Shown: piece after piece, positions 1-14,205 of the stretch
Position numbering within the stretch: position 1 is the first letter of the stretch
Layout: each line of letters opens with the position of its first letter
Assembly (NCBI RefSeq): GCF_030867145.1
Contig: NC_134421.1
Coordinates: 27,845,979-27,909,978 of the forward strand
Length of the DNA stretch: 64,000 nucleotides
Source of the DNA: Opisthocomus hoazin
Taxonomy: Eukaryota; Chordata; Aves; Opisthocomiformes; Opisthocomidae
Reading direction: 5' to 3'
The notes under the pieces: generated by a model
What the model saw: the letters and a program-made list of their open reading frames with translations, nothing else
Databases searched by the model: none
What the model was told of the DNA's origin: nothing
Made by a program: the position numbers and the translations under genes

Positions 1-254
1 AAAATCTGACTTCTGGGAAGTATTGCACTCCAGTATTAGAACCTTGCTGGCAAGTTTGTTCACTGGCTACAAGGAAAATATTTTTTACCAAATGCTGGAC
101 CTATGGATATCCAGGTTTCCTGATGGTGGATTCACCTTTTTTCATCCACACTGCTAAAAGGGAAAAGTCACCTTCCATGCCCAGTGAAAAGGTTTATTCT
201 TTTTCATGACCTGTCTCCAAAGCACCATGAAGGGACTTGGGTTCACAGTATTTC

Positions 255-300
255 AGGCCAAAAAAAACCCTCTGGAATTATCTAGTCAAGTCTCCTCTGG
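255..300 (-). mobile_element. possible old CR1 3' end scrap
   Basis: The segment CCTCTGGAATTATCTAGTC with flanking CAGGCC and AAGTCTCCTC resembles the antisense CR1 3' UTR (GACCTCTGGAGATCATCTAGTCCAAC-like). It is short and diverged. Confidence 0.35.
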
Positions 301-3300
301 ATCTTACATTTCATGTGCTTATCCCTGGGTCAAACCAAGTAACTGCAGCTTAACACAATCCTAACTTCCAGACACCAGTTTCTCTTGTGTTTACTACTTC
401 TATTTTCCTGTGGCTTGCTTCAGACCAAAAGAACCACAGGGTAATAGTGGACTTCCATATGACTTTTGCTTCCCTTTCCAAATTAGAAGAAAATGTCATA
501 AAGTGACAGTCATGCTGAAAACTACAGATGGAAGAGATGATAATTTTGTAAATGTGGTTTAAGGAAGCATCTGTCTTCTAATTCTACTCACAGACTTGCC
601 TAGCACTAAATATACCTATGTGAATCTGAATTAAAGCAGACTAGTCCAGGGACTTCATGGAGTTCTTCCATAATACAAGGGATTTGTTTCCTGTTTCATT
701 TTGCATAAGTGTTTTACAGTACAAATTGAAAAGAGAACAAGTGTGAAAGAGAGGAGCACTGTAGTGCATGCAGACTTTGCACAAACATAGCAAACATAAA
801 TGATTATCTGTGTGATTCTATTCATCAATATATGATTAGAGAGATGACCTAAGTATGTCCCATAGAAATGGACATGGAAGAAATCTCAAAAAAAATCCAA
901 ATCAGTTGACAAAATGGATGGAATTAAAAGACACAGTCCAGAAATAGGTGAATAAATAGCTACTGTTTTTATACAAGTGAACACACAGACAAATAAGATC
1001 CTTTCCTATCTAATGCACATATTTAGTGTTGCCAAGAATATAGATTTTTTTTTTCCCAAGGTCTAATGAACTTTAAGGATTACAAGACTAGGTTCACACT
1101 GTCATTCTGCTTGCCTTGAGTAGCTAGATCATACAGGGCTTCTCTGGGATATTTTCACTAGGAAAACAAACTCCTGATGGATCCAGGTATTTCTTTATAA
1201 ACAATAGCCAGTAGCAAGGAACATGCTCTCACCCAGGTTTGCTCAAAGGGGTTTTTTCTCTCTCCTCCAGTTTTTCCTCAAAGCTCTGCACTTGAGCCTA
1301 TTTCATTTTCAGATTTGACCTTCAACTGATTCCTTGGTATTCTTTACGCTTCTTCCTTCCATTTTTCCGTCTCTCATCACAAAGACACAGGCAGACAAAC
1401 AGATGACAAACAGGTACACAGAGTTGTAATCCGACCTGTATCTCTCCCTTGTCTCCCTCCCCTTCCCACACTTCCTAAATTCAGGCTTTTCTGAACCTGC
1501 CCAAAATAGTTTTCCATTGTTTATTCTTTTGTTAGAGGAAGAAAGAGGCAGCTATTGGGCCTCTCGTTTACCTAGAAGAGGATGTAGTTGTCCTTTCTGA
1601 AGGTCTCAGTACGCCAATGTTCTTCCCAGCATCCCCCAGCACTGAATACATTGCTTCACTTCTGTAAGCTAGCCGTAACTTCAGGAATCTTAAATTCACT
1701 GCGGTTTCTGTCTGATGCTAATTTATTAAAATTATTAAGAAATTGGATTATTAAAAAAAGTCTTGTTATGTCTCTAAAATAAATACGTTTAATCATAAAG
1801 AAAAAGCTGGTTTACGATAAAGATAACGTGATAATATTAAGAGGAAGGTATTTTAGTTAAAAAGAACCAGAAACTACCATATCCTTATCTTATGTAAATG
1901 CTACATTGTGAAAATCCTCTCAGGCTTAGTCTGACTTAGCCTGTGTAACATTTCAGCTGTTATATTTCAACTGTAATAACAAGCAAAATGTAATGTTAAC
2001 AGGTCTTATCAAATCACGACAATCCTTCCACACTCAAGGACACAAAAACTCCTCATCAGTGTTATGTTCTCTATATCTAAGAGGTTCTTTGGGGGTTTGG
2101 GACTTCTGTCTTCCCTTTCTGAAGGAACGAGAAGAATATTTGCTAAAAAATAGTCCAGCCTGTGCTCCTAGGAGCCTAAGACCACTGTCTCCTTGCGGAT
2201 TACAGCTGGCAGCTGTAAGGTGTAAAGTTTTACAATTTACAGTGCTGGGATTTCTTCTTCCTTTTAATCTCTGTTATTCAAAAACCTTTCGTTTTCTTGG
2301 CGAGCTGTGGAACTTTAGATTGCTAGTTAAACAGAATGTTCTGCCTGCAAATATTATAATGTATATATGGGCTAGAGGGAATGTATAGTAAATGAATGCA
2401 GAATCCATTAATATTGTGTAGTTTGGGGAAAACGGGTGAAAGTATAGGAAATTTTAAGCAGCTACAAAAACTGTCATAAGGATGAAGGATCATTTAAGAT
2501 GTGAATTAACCTTTTTCTCTATTTATAGAAAAGTCTGTTACAGTCAGTATGGAATTAGCATACACTTTTAGCAGAATGGGCATATTTCTCCATTAAACCT
2601 AGAAATGAGTTCTACAATCTTTTAAAATACTAATTTTATCAGATGGAGTAATGCAATTTCTGTGGCATTCCACTGCATTTGTCCCCTTAGATTCATTATC
2701 ATTATTTTTTTTTAAATTATGTTTTACAACAGCTGTACCATCCCATTCCACATGATAATTCTCTGAAGAGACTTCTAGAAGACTTGATGAGGACATCTTT
2801 GTAGAGATGCTTGCTCTCCCACTGGAGGGCCAGGTTTTCCTCCATCCAAAAAGGGCACTGCACTATTAATTTGTTCAAATTCTTAAGCAGCTGACTTTGT
2901 CTATTCCTGCTTGCTTTGGCCTCAGGCAAGACTTCTGGCTTATTGGCAACATTGCTGTATTGTACCTGTGCTGTATGGGATTTCCTCTGGCTCTGCCTGA
3001 CCCTAATAAAAGCCCAAAGCAGCAGAGCAGAAATAACAATACCAGAACGCTAAAGCAATTGTGGCTAGAATGGATGCTTGCCATTTCCCTAAGCCCCATG
3101 CAATTCACTTCTCCTTTAGCCTGTCCTATCTGTCTTTGATCCCCATCTAGGAACCATGTCCTGTCAGCCCTGTCAGCAAATGAGTGTGTAGGACAGCCTA
3201 TCACTTAGAGAAGAAAACCTCTGTGTGGAGATCCCATGTGCATACGGTAGGTATCCAATCAGCGTTTTTCAGTGGAAAAACAGACGCATTCCCCCCTCAC

Positions 3301-4392
3301 TTGTCTTTTTTTTCTTTTCAGCGAGAGACCCCACTAGCTAATTTCTACAAGTCTAATCTGATTGTTAACAGACTTTGCGCTGATCCCAGCTTTACCTTCA
3401 TTTAAAGGAATGTTTCAGCGGCATGCAACCTGGGGTTACTGAAATGGCCAAACAAAAACCACTGGAGAAAGGAGTTCAGAGAGGGTGGAACCAAACTCTT
3501 ACCAGCCATTAGGTTTTGCATCTTCCTGTTCTCAGCCACAAAATGGATATGAAGCAGTCATTGTCTTTGTTAAAACACTTCACTCACAAACCATTTTTAA
3601 AACAACTTTTGTAAATTAGCTATGGCTACAAATCTCAGAGTTAATCTCTGTGTCTCTGCAACTAATCCCTCAAGGCTCCTCACCGACCTGTGCTTGGTCA
3701 CTCCTTCTCAGCCTGACTGCTGTGCTTCTGCGCCAGCGTCAAAACACAACGTAACCTAAGGACAGAATATCAGCTGTACTTGCAATTTCCTCCTCGTTAT
3801 GAGATGAAGCCACACCTTGACATCAGTTCAAAGCTTGATCTTCTTTCATCTTATGCTTGTTTAAAAAAAAATAAATAGAGAAGCCTCTTCAATCAAAAGA
3901 ATGAGAAGCGATGACATACGAAATCCTTCACTGCAGTATTTTCAGACAAAATACCACTTGGACAACATAGTTTTAACAACATTTTCATGGGTATCGCATT
4001 TAAATTATTGAATTCTGACACACACCCCCCCCCAGCAAAACATAATGAAAATGGTATATTGGACATTACACCTTGACAACTGGCATAATATCAAAATCGG
4101 GAATGATTACATAGCATAAGACTGAAGGAAACAAAGTGCAGCTACAAAGTTTTAACCTTCCTTTTCTACTCATTGTTTCTTAAAATTGCCAAACTCATTT
4201 TACCTTATTTTAGGGGAAAAATTCTTTCTATGCTGAAACTTGCTCAAAGTTACTGCTGAGTATGTGTTTCATTCCATTTACATGGTACCACAAAAAATGT
4301 TCTAATGTTGAAATAATGAGTCTGAAAGGAGAAAAATAAAGCTTTAACACAAATGCCTCATCCATGCAAAGAATAAGGTTGAAATTGTACTT

Positions 4393-4432
4393 CTGTTAAG
4401 TCAATATAGCTTCTATTGACTTCAGAGGAGCT
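4393..4432. repeat. diverged palindromic short repeat (CCATTGACTTCAATGG type)
   Basis: Contains GTCAAT, a short spacer and ATTGACTTCAGAGGAGC, a diverged version of a palindromic unit (ccattgaagtcaatgg...ccattgacttcaatggg) that recurs in amniote genomes. I cannot name the family with certainty. A second diverged copy is at 26356-26400. Confidence 0.45.
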
Positions 4433-7400
4433 CAAGATGCCATCCTATTCATTTTACAAATACGCCTACATGTTTTTGCCATCGTTATGGATGTGACAGC
4501 ATTAAAGCACAATTTAGAATAACAGGTATGAAGGCACGAATTTTCCCTATAATTTGTAGATATATTAAAGTCCTATGGCTACTGTTGTCCTTAGCCTGAG
4601 AACATTTCTTCTACAGACTATCCCTGGCAATACCCAAACACAACTGAGTACATCATGGTAACAGCAGGCAAGAAGCAATAGAAGTTCTATGTTCTAAACT
4701 TTGCGAGCATATGCGCTAGTGAATGTAGTTTGCCCTCTTCTTCACCAGCTGGACAGCTACACTTAGCATCATGCTAGTTCATATATTCTTTGTAATTGTG
4801 CACAGCATGGAGTTTGGGCTTTATTTCAGAGCTAAAATGAACACACTTGGATTTCGCTTTATTTTTAATGAGTTTTAAAGGGCATGGATCAGCCATTTTA
4901 CAACTTCTTTCAGAGCCACTGGACAAATTACAGGGACTAGTACAGGATAACTAGTTAAGCAGGGTATTTTTCAAAAAAGTTTCAAATTCATGGCAAGCCT
5001 CTTGAAATGATTATTAATTACCATCACTTTACTGTTTGCATTCTTTTTCCTGAAGTTAGTTATTGCTGCAGCACTTACAATGTTCCTCCCACCACATGCA
5101 GCTATTTGCTGTCTAGAACTCTTTGAGTTTTAGATCGACTTGAACCGACCTTACGGGGTTTGGTGGCCAGCGCGGTTCCCAGTGAAGCACTGGATGATGG
5201 TGGAGCTTGGTGCACGGTGACCTCTGCTGCTTGTGCAGTGCTACAGTCGCGGAAGGCTCAGTCAAAGCAGAACACCACAACTGCATGTTTCATCGCAGAA
5301 ACAGACTGAACAGTTTTTCTGCAGTGCTAGCTCGGACTGCTGTGGGACAGTCTCAGATAACCAGCTGCACAACACTCCACTTGAGCCTAGAAGGAACAGC
5401 GTATATCAAAGGGTGTGTGTCTCTTCCACAGATTTATAACGGCACTATATAATTTCAGCTGAAATACTATTTATTGTAAATCCAGATGTTTGGCTGTATC
5501 TGCTGTTTACCAGGATGAACATCGTGCATATTAATTGAAACATACTGTCTGCCATTTCATTTTATGCAAAAAATTTACATTTCATATTAATTTCTAAATC
5601 ACATATGCCAAGATTTAGCATGCAGTAAGATACAGAATCATGCTAGAAAGTTGGCAAAATGCCATCAGCACCTCAACAGCAACTTGCAGATCCTCCATGA
5701 AACCCTCACTCTCACTTCACAATATTACCATGGAAAGAAAACTGCATCAGTACAAAATTAGGGCGCCAAGGACTAATGCAAAGTCTGACACAAAGTAAGG
5801 TGACATTTGCCAGACCCATGACTTGCACTCACATTTGTTCTGTTGCAACTTTCAGACTTTTTTTTTTTCAAACCTGAAATAACAGCTGTATTAGAAGATG
5901 GGAGTACCCTAGTCAATATAAACTGTGCTACCATTTTCACCCTCTTCCTGGAACAAAAGACTTTTCTCAGGCTACCTCCTTTTTTCTTGTCCAGTCAGTA
6001 AAGTTATTTATATCCTTTCCCAGAAGGTATGACATCACCCAATGTTGAGCCAGATTCAGTAGCTGTGACATTTGTCTAGGACCCTTTGATAGATTCATGA
6101 CCAAAAATATCTTCTCACATGTTGTATCTCTTCCAGCCACATTTTGTGTCACGCAAGGCCTGGACAATGGTGTTGGTAGAGCCTCAGGGATAAAAAGAAT
6201 TGAATACAATTTGGTTCAAATCAAAATATTGTGAAGAATTGATGTTGCCATTAAATTTCCAGCTTTGACATTTGCCAGCTTTCTTCTTCTGCCTGTTCCG
6301 TCCCCCTTTTTAGTGACACAAAATCAAGGGAGCTAGGGAAAGAAGGTGGAAAAATCAAGAACATTTCTAAATCCTGATACTCCCAGCCTGGCTAAGAGCT
6401 CAAGGTGCATGAATGATTCCGCAACTTGGTTGCAGGTTAGTCCTTTGTCCGCGCTCTAACTCCAACCCCATTTCATCCTCAAAGATTACAACAAGGGCAC
6501 CTCAAAATTGTTGTAAGATCCCAAAAGTGATTTCAAATGTGCAGCACCTCTAAAAAAGCTAATAAAGGGTGTCTGGGACAAAGCTTCATCCCACAAATGA
6601 CTCCAGGCTGCATCATGGTTCATGAGGAAAACTGGCCCAGGATCCCTGGTGCTGTGCGTGCTATGGCATAGCCAGTGCAAACTGTGGGTGCTGTGGCATA
6701 ACTGAGCGACCCGCAGTTGAGAGTACAGAAAGATAAAATTTCATGGTGTGTATTGTACCCAGAGCTTGCTTGTGGGTTTGTTTGATTTGGTTTGTTTTTT
6801 TTTTTAAAGAAAATGTTCACAATAGGAGAGAGAGAAGGATATGTTTCCTTTAGAGAACCTGTAAGAAGGCTTTAGTGGAAGAGTGTTTTTGCAGCACTTC
6901 TTTCTGCCCGTGGATTGGGTATGCACAAGGTATATCACATTGTGATAGGTACAGGGGAAAAAGGCACCTTGTCATGGTACAAAGATATAACTGGGAAGAA
7001 ACTGCTCACATTAAGATCCTCTCTGAGCAACAACTAAAAATGAAAACTGATCAAGAAAAGTTGTTTTATTCAAGCCTACTACAGATGCACAGCATCACAA
7101 TTAGAGGACAGTTTAACCAGGATACTAAGCAAAATTATATACGGTTGTTATTGCCTCTATCTTTCAACATACAAGCCAAAGTTCTTTAGGGCTTTCCACG
7201 AAACATTGTACAAGTCAGTGCAAAAGCACTGCTTTAAGACACTGCAGTTACTTTTTATTAATAGTCTGCACTTAAATAAGGAAAAGACCCAGTTCTAGGA
7301 ACTTACAGTTATAACACAAGTGCTCATAGTTCAACTCAACAAAGAGATTGTCTTAAAGAGAATTTTAAGTCACTATTACAATAAAATAATTTTTAAAATA

Positions 7401-9582
7401 ATAATTTAAAAAAAAAGATAGCAAGACTGTTCCTGTTAAGCTTCCCATTCAGACTTTCTCATGTCTACTACTGTTTAGGCAATGAATATTCATGAATATA
7501 AACATGATTTATAACATCTGTATACAAGTAGTAGAGTGTTAGCAAGACATTTACACTCCTTTGTTTGGGATATATACATGTATACAAAAAGAAAAGCTTT
7601 CCCTTGTGATCTTCTCCAGAGATGATTTCACAGTCCAAAGTCTGGCCTTAAAAAATTGTAATGTATATCATATGATTCTGCAGGAACAGAAATGGAAGCA
7701 GAGAGTCTCTCAGCCCACAGCCAAAGCCTTCTACCTTGCCAGAAAACAGAAATAAAAGTTCAGTCTGTGAATCCTTTTAGCAGCCTTCACGCCTCTTAAA
7801 AAAAAAAACCAAACAACCAAAAAAACAGCAAAAAACCAACACAAAACCCCACCCATCTTCTGAGCTAAAATTCCCCTTCTATATGGCATTTCTGTATTGC
7901 AGTTAGTCCAGCTGAGTTAGATGAGGTGGCAGAGCTTGTCACATGAGAAAGTCACACTGATTTACCCAATCATTCTTTAACAATCACTTGTAATTCATCT
8001 GAAGTCTATTATTTCACCTTCCCATTCCTTGTTTTGATTGGTCTTAAATGAACTTAAAATCGTAAATTTAATTTACCGATTTAAATTAACTCCTGCCATT
8101 TTGTGACAGGTCCTACAGGTTTAAATTTGTACTTTCAGTTAAACTGAGAGCTTATCTAAATGGAAAATTCCTCAAGGTAGAAATCTAATTTAAACCAATT
8201 AGTTAACAATAGCTAGGAAGGGTGGTGCAATACTTCACTGTGTGAGGTGTGTTCTGTGGTGAACATTTCTAATAAAGACGAAGAAAACAACTGCCTGTGA
8301 CCTGACCACAGTATCTTTGTGGCTCACAGTTTAGCCTTTTAGAAAGTTTTATTAGCTAGAAAACGTCCTCCCCAAACACAGGTGTGCATATGCATATCTG
8401 AACATCTCACCTGCTGATGAGTTACCTAAAGCTACCTGTCCAGAACAGCATCTTGCTCAGTGGCTTCAACAAACTTTCTTACCTTCTGGTCATTTTGTCT
8501 TCTCCACTGTTTGCATGTAAGCACATAAATAATTTTGATAAATCTTTTCCTCGCACTTCCCCCTTGTCCTCTTTTTTTCTGGGCTATAACAGAAAGCAAA
8601 GAATTGCATATTGGTGCAACACCCAATTTTCCTAAATGGAATTTAAATGGGTCCTGAGTGAGCTGCACGTCTCAGGTTCCTACCCTATACAGAATTCTTT
8701 ACATGTAGGTTACCCAGCAGTTCAAAAGAAACTCTAATTAGTCTATTGACTTTTAGCGGTTCTATTGCTAGAGTGAAGTGAGTCGGTAGTCAAAGGTCAG
8801 TCACTCAGCTGGCAATCTTTCCTGACTCAGAGGTGAGAGAGAACTCACAAATTCAAGATTCATGGAAACTGAAATGTATGGAGTTATAAAATACTGATGG
8901 CAGACGGCACAGGATTACAGCACAGTTAAACACTTTTATCACTTGCCTGGGTAGAATGAAATATAGTCTGTGATGCATCAAAAGGCTTCCATGAGCGATT
9001 TGAAGTTTTACTGTAAATGCACATCCATGAGATAAAAAGAAGTATTCCTGTGGTTGTTTTATTTGATTTTTTTAAACCAAACTGTGCATTGTGTTACTGT
9101 AGTCTACTATGTGATTCTGAAGTCAGTCTATCCAATAGTCTATCCAATTTCTTGCAAGAAGAATTCTTTACTGAGCGTTAATCTTTAATTGGCATCTGAA
9201 GCATTCCCCTTCTGGGATGAGGGCTGTTGCCAATGTGCTGAAAAACCCCATTAAAAATTTAATCTGTCATATTCCTAAATCTTAATCTGAGAAACTGTCA
9301 CATTCAGACTTCTCAGTCAGCATGAAAACAGTCCATCTCAGTCTCTGTATAGATAAGATAAGTAGGCTTGAGTGGCATATTACATCTTTTTCTGGTCCTT
9401 AAGTGTTACTCCATACGAAATACTGATTCTTTGCTAGATATAACTACCTGCTATGAAGAGTCAAATGACTCGAGTTATCCTACTGTGTCCACATTTCAGA
9501 TTGACTCAACCTCCTCTTCTGGAAAGCCTGTAAAAGAAAGATTAATGGCAAGTAGGGAGCTTTAGAAAACACATAAATCTGG

Positions 9583-10178
9583 AATCACAGAATCACAGAA
9601 TCACAGAATCACAGAATCACAGAATGGTAGGGATTGGAAGGGACCTCTGTGGGTCATCTAGTCCAACCCCCCTGCCGAAGCAGGGTTACCTACAGTAGGC
9701 TGCAGAGGACCTTGTCCAGGTGGGTCTTGAATATCTCCAGAGAAGGAGACTCCACAGCCTCTCTGGGCAGCCTGTTCCAGGGCTCCGTCACCCTCAGAGG
9801 GAAGAAGTTCTTCCTCATGTTCAGACGGAACTTCCTGTGCCTCAGTTTGTGCCCATTGCCCCTTGTCCTGTCGCTGGGCACCACTGAAAAGAGTCTGGCC
9901 CCATCCTCCTGACACCCACCCTTCAGATATTTATAGGCATTTATAAGGTCCCCTCTCAGCCTTCTCTTCTCCAGGCTGAACAAGCCCAGCTCCCTCAGCC
10001 TTTCCTCATAGGAGAGATGCTTCAGTCCCCTCATCATCCTCGTAGCCCTCCGCTGGACTCTCTCCAGTAGCTTCTCATCTTTCTTGAACTGGGGAGCCCA
10101 GAACTGGACAGACTACTCCAGATGGGGCCTCACTAGGGCAGAGTAGAGGGGGAGGAGAACCTCCCTCGACCTGCTGGG
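9583..10178 (-). mobile_element. CR1 LINE, 5'-truncated 3' end
   Basis: About 600 bases nearly collinear with the 3' end of the CR1 at 29.4-32.7 kb. It begins on the plus strand with five perfect AATCACAG octamers (9583-9622), the reverse complement of the CR1 tail, then the conserved 3' UTR. Similarity ends abruptly at about 10178 in CCTCGACCTGCTGG, giving the 5' truncation point. The octamer array is longer here than in the 29.4 kb copy. Confidence 0.93.
9690..10178 (-). pseudogene. CR1 ORF2 C-terminal fragment
   Basis: The last ~160 codons of CR1 ORF2. They carry [43 protein letters not shown] and [20 protein letters not shown] up to the normal stop at 9690. An in-frame TAG at 10113-10115 replaces the Tyr expected before the CVQFWAPQF block. 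The conserved RT active site is absent because of 5' truncation. Confidence 0.88.
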
Positions 10179-13100
10179 TATCACAATGGTGTAAGCCACA
10201 GTGGAATAAAACATTTTTTTAATTCATCATTTAGTCTCTAAAGCCAGTCAGTAGCGAAGGAGAGCAAACAATTTAATGGCACGCTTTTCTTTATGTAAGG
10301 TGTGCTGTGTAGAAAAGCCATCCAATTTAGTTTGCCACCCCTCCAAAACAGCAGATGCTGGGTGGGCTGAGCTGTCAGAGCACCCACTTCCTGGGGGCAA
10401 ATACACGTTGCCACTCACATAATCCTTGAACGTCTTCTGTCTGGCTGATGATCTTTGTCACCTGCATGAGTCCCTTCTTGCTCAGCCTCTTGCAGCAATG
10501 CAGGGCCAGTGAGTGGCATGGAGGAAACCAGCAGCAGCACCGATTCCATAGGGATGGCCACGTCTACTCCCCACTCCTGCCCAGCACAAATCCTACAGCA
10601 TATCTCATCTGGATGTGCAGCTGCTGCACTATGGCAATAGCTGGAATAGGGTGCTGCAAAAATTCAAGTGTGGATAAGCAATTGTGTTAATGTAAGAAGT
10701 TAGTATTTTTTAATATTGTGAACTATTTTGCTTATGATGTTTACATGGTGCTGATTTTAATTTCCCACTCAGCAGGTTGAAATATTTTCATCCAGACTGT
10801 CTTTCTCCTTAATCATATGTCTGTTTCTAATTGAAGCTGATATTAAAGTGATTTTTTTTCCTTAATGTCATTTCATGCTGTGCATTAGTATTCTCAAATA
10901 TCTTTGCTTGTACAGTAGCATTGTCGATAGGTAACAGAACAGCTCCAAGTACAATATTTCCCAGCATCCTGGTCTGCAACCAGCACTGCACCATGAGAAG
11001 ACTCTCCCAACTCATTTGCACTGTGTGATCCTTTAGTGAAGAACAGAGGTTCAACTCAGTATTTTGTAGACTTTCTAAATATGAAAAGACTTTATCTAGT
11101 AGATGACTTGGTAATAGAAAGTACATTAGAACATCAATAAATCATGCTGATGAATGGAACCTTGTCAGCTACTGAATTTAACTTGTGTTAAAGTTAAATC
11201 TAATTTAACTGTGTGTGTAGGCAAGGTTTGAGAGACCAGCTGTGAATTATCAAATATTGGTCACAATTCTGTAATGCAGTGACTCACCTTCATTTTTGTT
11301 CCAGTCAATATCAGTCAAGAGTATTCATCTCTTTGCAGAACTGAATGATAAAATGAAGGATTATTCTATGAGGAACGAAAACTAACTGTTCTATAATAAA
11401 CATATAGGAGTTTCAGGGGTTTAAAACTCACAAGTCTCTTCAAGAAAACTCAAGACCACTTTGCATCTTCACTGCGACCTCTTTGATTAGGACGTATTCC
11501 TATAAAAATATCTTAAATTCTGTCAGAGAAATAGAAACACTCCTTTCTTAAATCCAAATAAAGAGTGAGGAAGATCAACTCTTTTAGCCATTGGTACTGA
11601 GTACTATAAGATCATGGAACAAAAGATTATGGCCATTCTGGTATCTTTACATAAAGAAATAGAGAAGCAACTGTGGAGCATGGTGTGATAAATGAGCCAA
11701 AACAATCTCTTTGCAAGGCACGTTTACATATGTGACAGAACCACAGCAGAGTCTATTTCTTTTGAGATGAAGACTGAAGAACCAGAATTGTACAAGGCTT
11801 CCTCTTGCAAAAGATGTCTGCCACACAAACAAGCATCTGTATTTGTATGAAATCCTACCGCAGTCAGGGAGCTCCAGTCTCAGAAAGCCAATTGCAAGCT
11901 TATGATTAATTAAGCTAAACTGTAATGTTTATATTAGGTTGGGAGGGAGAGAGGGTACAAATACGCAAAAAGAGGAGGGATGCAACAGAATTACATGGGG
12001 GGAATACTAGACAGGCAGTAATTTTCTAGCGTGAAGTTTGCAACAGAAATTAGCAAATTTGCAGTGTAAGCATGAGTTCAATGTAGACATAAAATCTCAT
12101 TTCCTTTATTCAAAATCCTTCCTGCTGATTTGACACTTTTCCTCTGATTAATTTGACGGAAAAAAAATAGACTACCAATATCAATTAAACAGTTCAGCAT
12201 CCTAAACAAGTTCTATTTTATCTGAGAGAATGAGATTTTTTTGTTTGAGAATAATATTTAATTCCAGAATATAACAGAAGAAGCAAGTGGCAAAAAATAA
12301 CGAGGTTCAAAATGTATTGGGACGGACTCTAAAATATTTGTTGTTCTACCTTGTGCAGTAACAGGTTTCTCAAAAGCATTGACAAATTCCCAGCAAATGA
12401 AAGACAAGTATCACACAGACTGAAACAACTTCTTCCTGAGACTTCATGTACAATGCACCTTTCTAGGGTAGCACATGGTTAAATTCTAAAATGTCTCAGT
12501 GTTATCCATTTCTTTGAGAAACAGTGCTAGAAGGAATGTGATACATTTCCATTTTAAAGGCTCGACAGTCTCTTTGTTTTTTTTACTTTAGTGAAACAAC
12601 CGTCCTCACTCCACAGTGAACAGAAGAGACTCTGAGACCCAGCCTACAAGGAATGAGTTGCTGCCTCTTCTGGTGTCAAGCAGTCAAAAATCTTGTCTTC
12701 GAAGGAAGTCAAAAGTGCAATCGATAAACCAGATGATTTCAAGATACAAGCAGGACCTCAGCAGAAATGTTACTGCTGATCTTCTCTACTGAGTAAAAAG
12801 TCAAGTTTTCTCTCCTTACACAAAGACCTAGAAGTAGATTCTCCCTCCCACAAACACTTTTCTCACAGAAGTCCAGCTGAGACTGCTGTAAACTAGAAAA
12901 AGTGGTGAATACATTTAGAAATTATTTTTTAAATTCCTCTTGCTTCATTTCCCTTCCCTTCTGCAACATTCCTATCTTAGTGAAAGTCTTCCACCATCTC
13001 ATGAGAGCTATTCTTGGGCTTTATCTTTCCAGAAGTACTTATATCATATGTTAATTGGCTTAATTAACTATAAGTCATAGCTTCAACAAAAGCATTTCCT

Positions 13101-14144
13101 ATCTAGCCAATGTGACCATTAAAAAGTGATTTGCATTACATTTGGAACAGCAGACACTTAGCTTGTGAAAGGGGGCTAACGAAGCATGCGTTCTGGGCAC
13201 ACAAATCAGGTGCTGGAGGTGTAGAAAGTAATACACAATTTCTTTGCAGAAGCAATTTAAAAGATTTTAACTAGTGGTTTTCCAACAAAGACTGACAAAA
13301 TTTTTTGCAATAATACAGTAATTAAGAGAAATGGAGAACATCTTCCTCAAGCAATTTGACAATTATAAGAAAAAATGCAGTCTTTCTTTCTAGTAATTCA
13401 CAGAAGTAATTCAGCATGTATTCTGTAAACCATATTTTGAAAGCACAGTTTGGAAGGGCAAGTGCAGCATTCAAGTGTTGCTAATGACCTGCAGAGACAA
13501 ACTTGCACAAACACTGGGCTCTGCTCTCACATGCAGTAACAACATAGCACTGCAAGCACCAAAAAAGGGCACCACTTCAAGTGAAATTTAGGTCACATAT
13601 AAGTGCCAATACAAAAAAATATAATCCTGTAAAACTCTGCACAGCTGCTAACAGGCTTTGGACTTGCTTAAGCTCTGTAGGCACTCTTGTTTTCAACACA
13701 GACTTTCCATCGATATCTGTAGCTCTTATTCTTGGCATGTGCACATGTACTTGATGTTGGCAGGGCTGAGCAGCATTGCCTGCGCCTAGTGCTAGATCTA
13801 AATTAGGATTAGAGGGATGGGACTTGAAGCCCCTGCCCTAGGCTCTGGCACTGGTCTAGGAAGTGTTCTCAGAGCACATCTGAAATGCCTGAACTCCAGA
13901 CAGCACACAGCTGAAGCAGGAAACCCATTCAGAATACGGCCAGGAGAAAGCAGTGTTTGATTGTCTCCCTCTCGTCTTTTGCCGTTGTCTGGCGATAGTC
14001 ACAGCCCTGCAGGTGTGAGAAAGGCTGGACTGAACTCCCACCACCTCCTGCTTAACTCAAGCATTCTGGCCACTCACTGACACTACAAACGGAGACTCCT
14101 GTGTCTTCTTCATTTTAGCTTTTATCTGACTTTGGCATTAGCCC
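10179..14144. other. gene-free DNA
   Basis: No supported gene or young transposon. Short frames such as those near 10448-10690 and 10827-11126 lack domain-like sequence or splice context. Confidence 0.55.
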
Positions 14145-14205
14145 TGCCTTGGGGGCAGATCTCCAGAGGTTCCTTCCAGCCTAAATTTACGTGATTATAT
14201 CATCT
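14145..14205 (+). mobile_element. possible old CR1 3' end scrap
   Basis: GATCTCCAGAGGTTCCTTCC followed by AGCCTAAATTTACGTGATTA resembles the CR1 3' UTR (gatct...aggtcccttccaacctaaat.gatt). Only about 60 bases are recognisable and no octamer array remains. Confidence 0.45.

Larger units (their letters stand above)
1..9582. other. gene-free AT-rich intergenic DNA
   Basis: No exon with a convincing acceptor, donor and family similarity is seen on either strand. Open frames are short and read as random translation. Apart from the two repeat scraps listed, I see only low-complexity A/T tracts, for example near 7395-7415 and 7800-7850. A locally GC-richer patch at about 5140-5430 matches nothing I know. 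Confidence 0.6.

Noticed and set aside
1993..2388. 131-codon plus-strand frame
   Set aside because: No domain, no splice context and no transposon similarity. The length is compatible with chance in a window this large.
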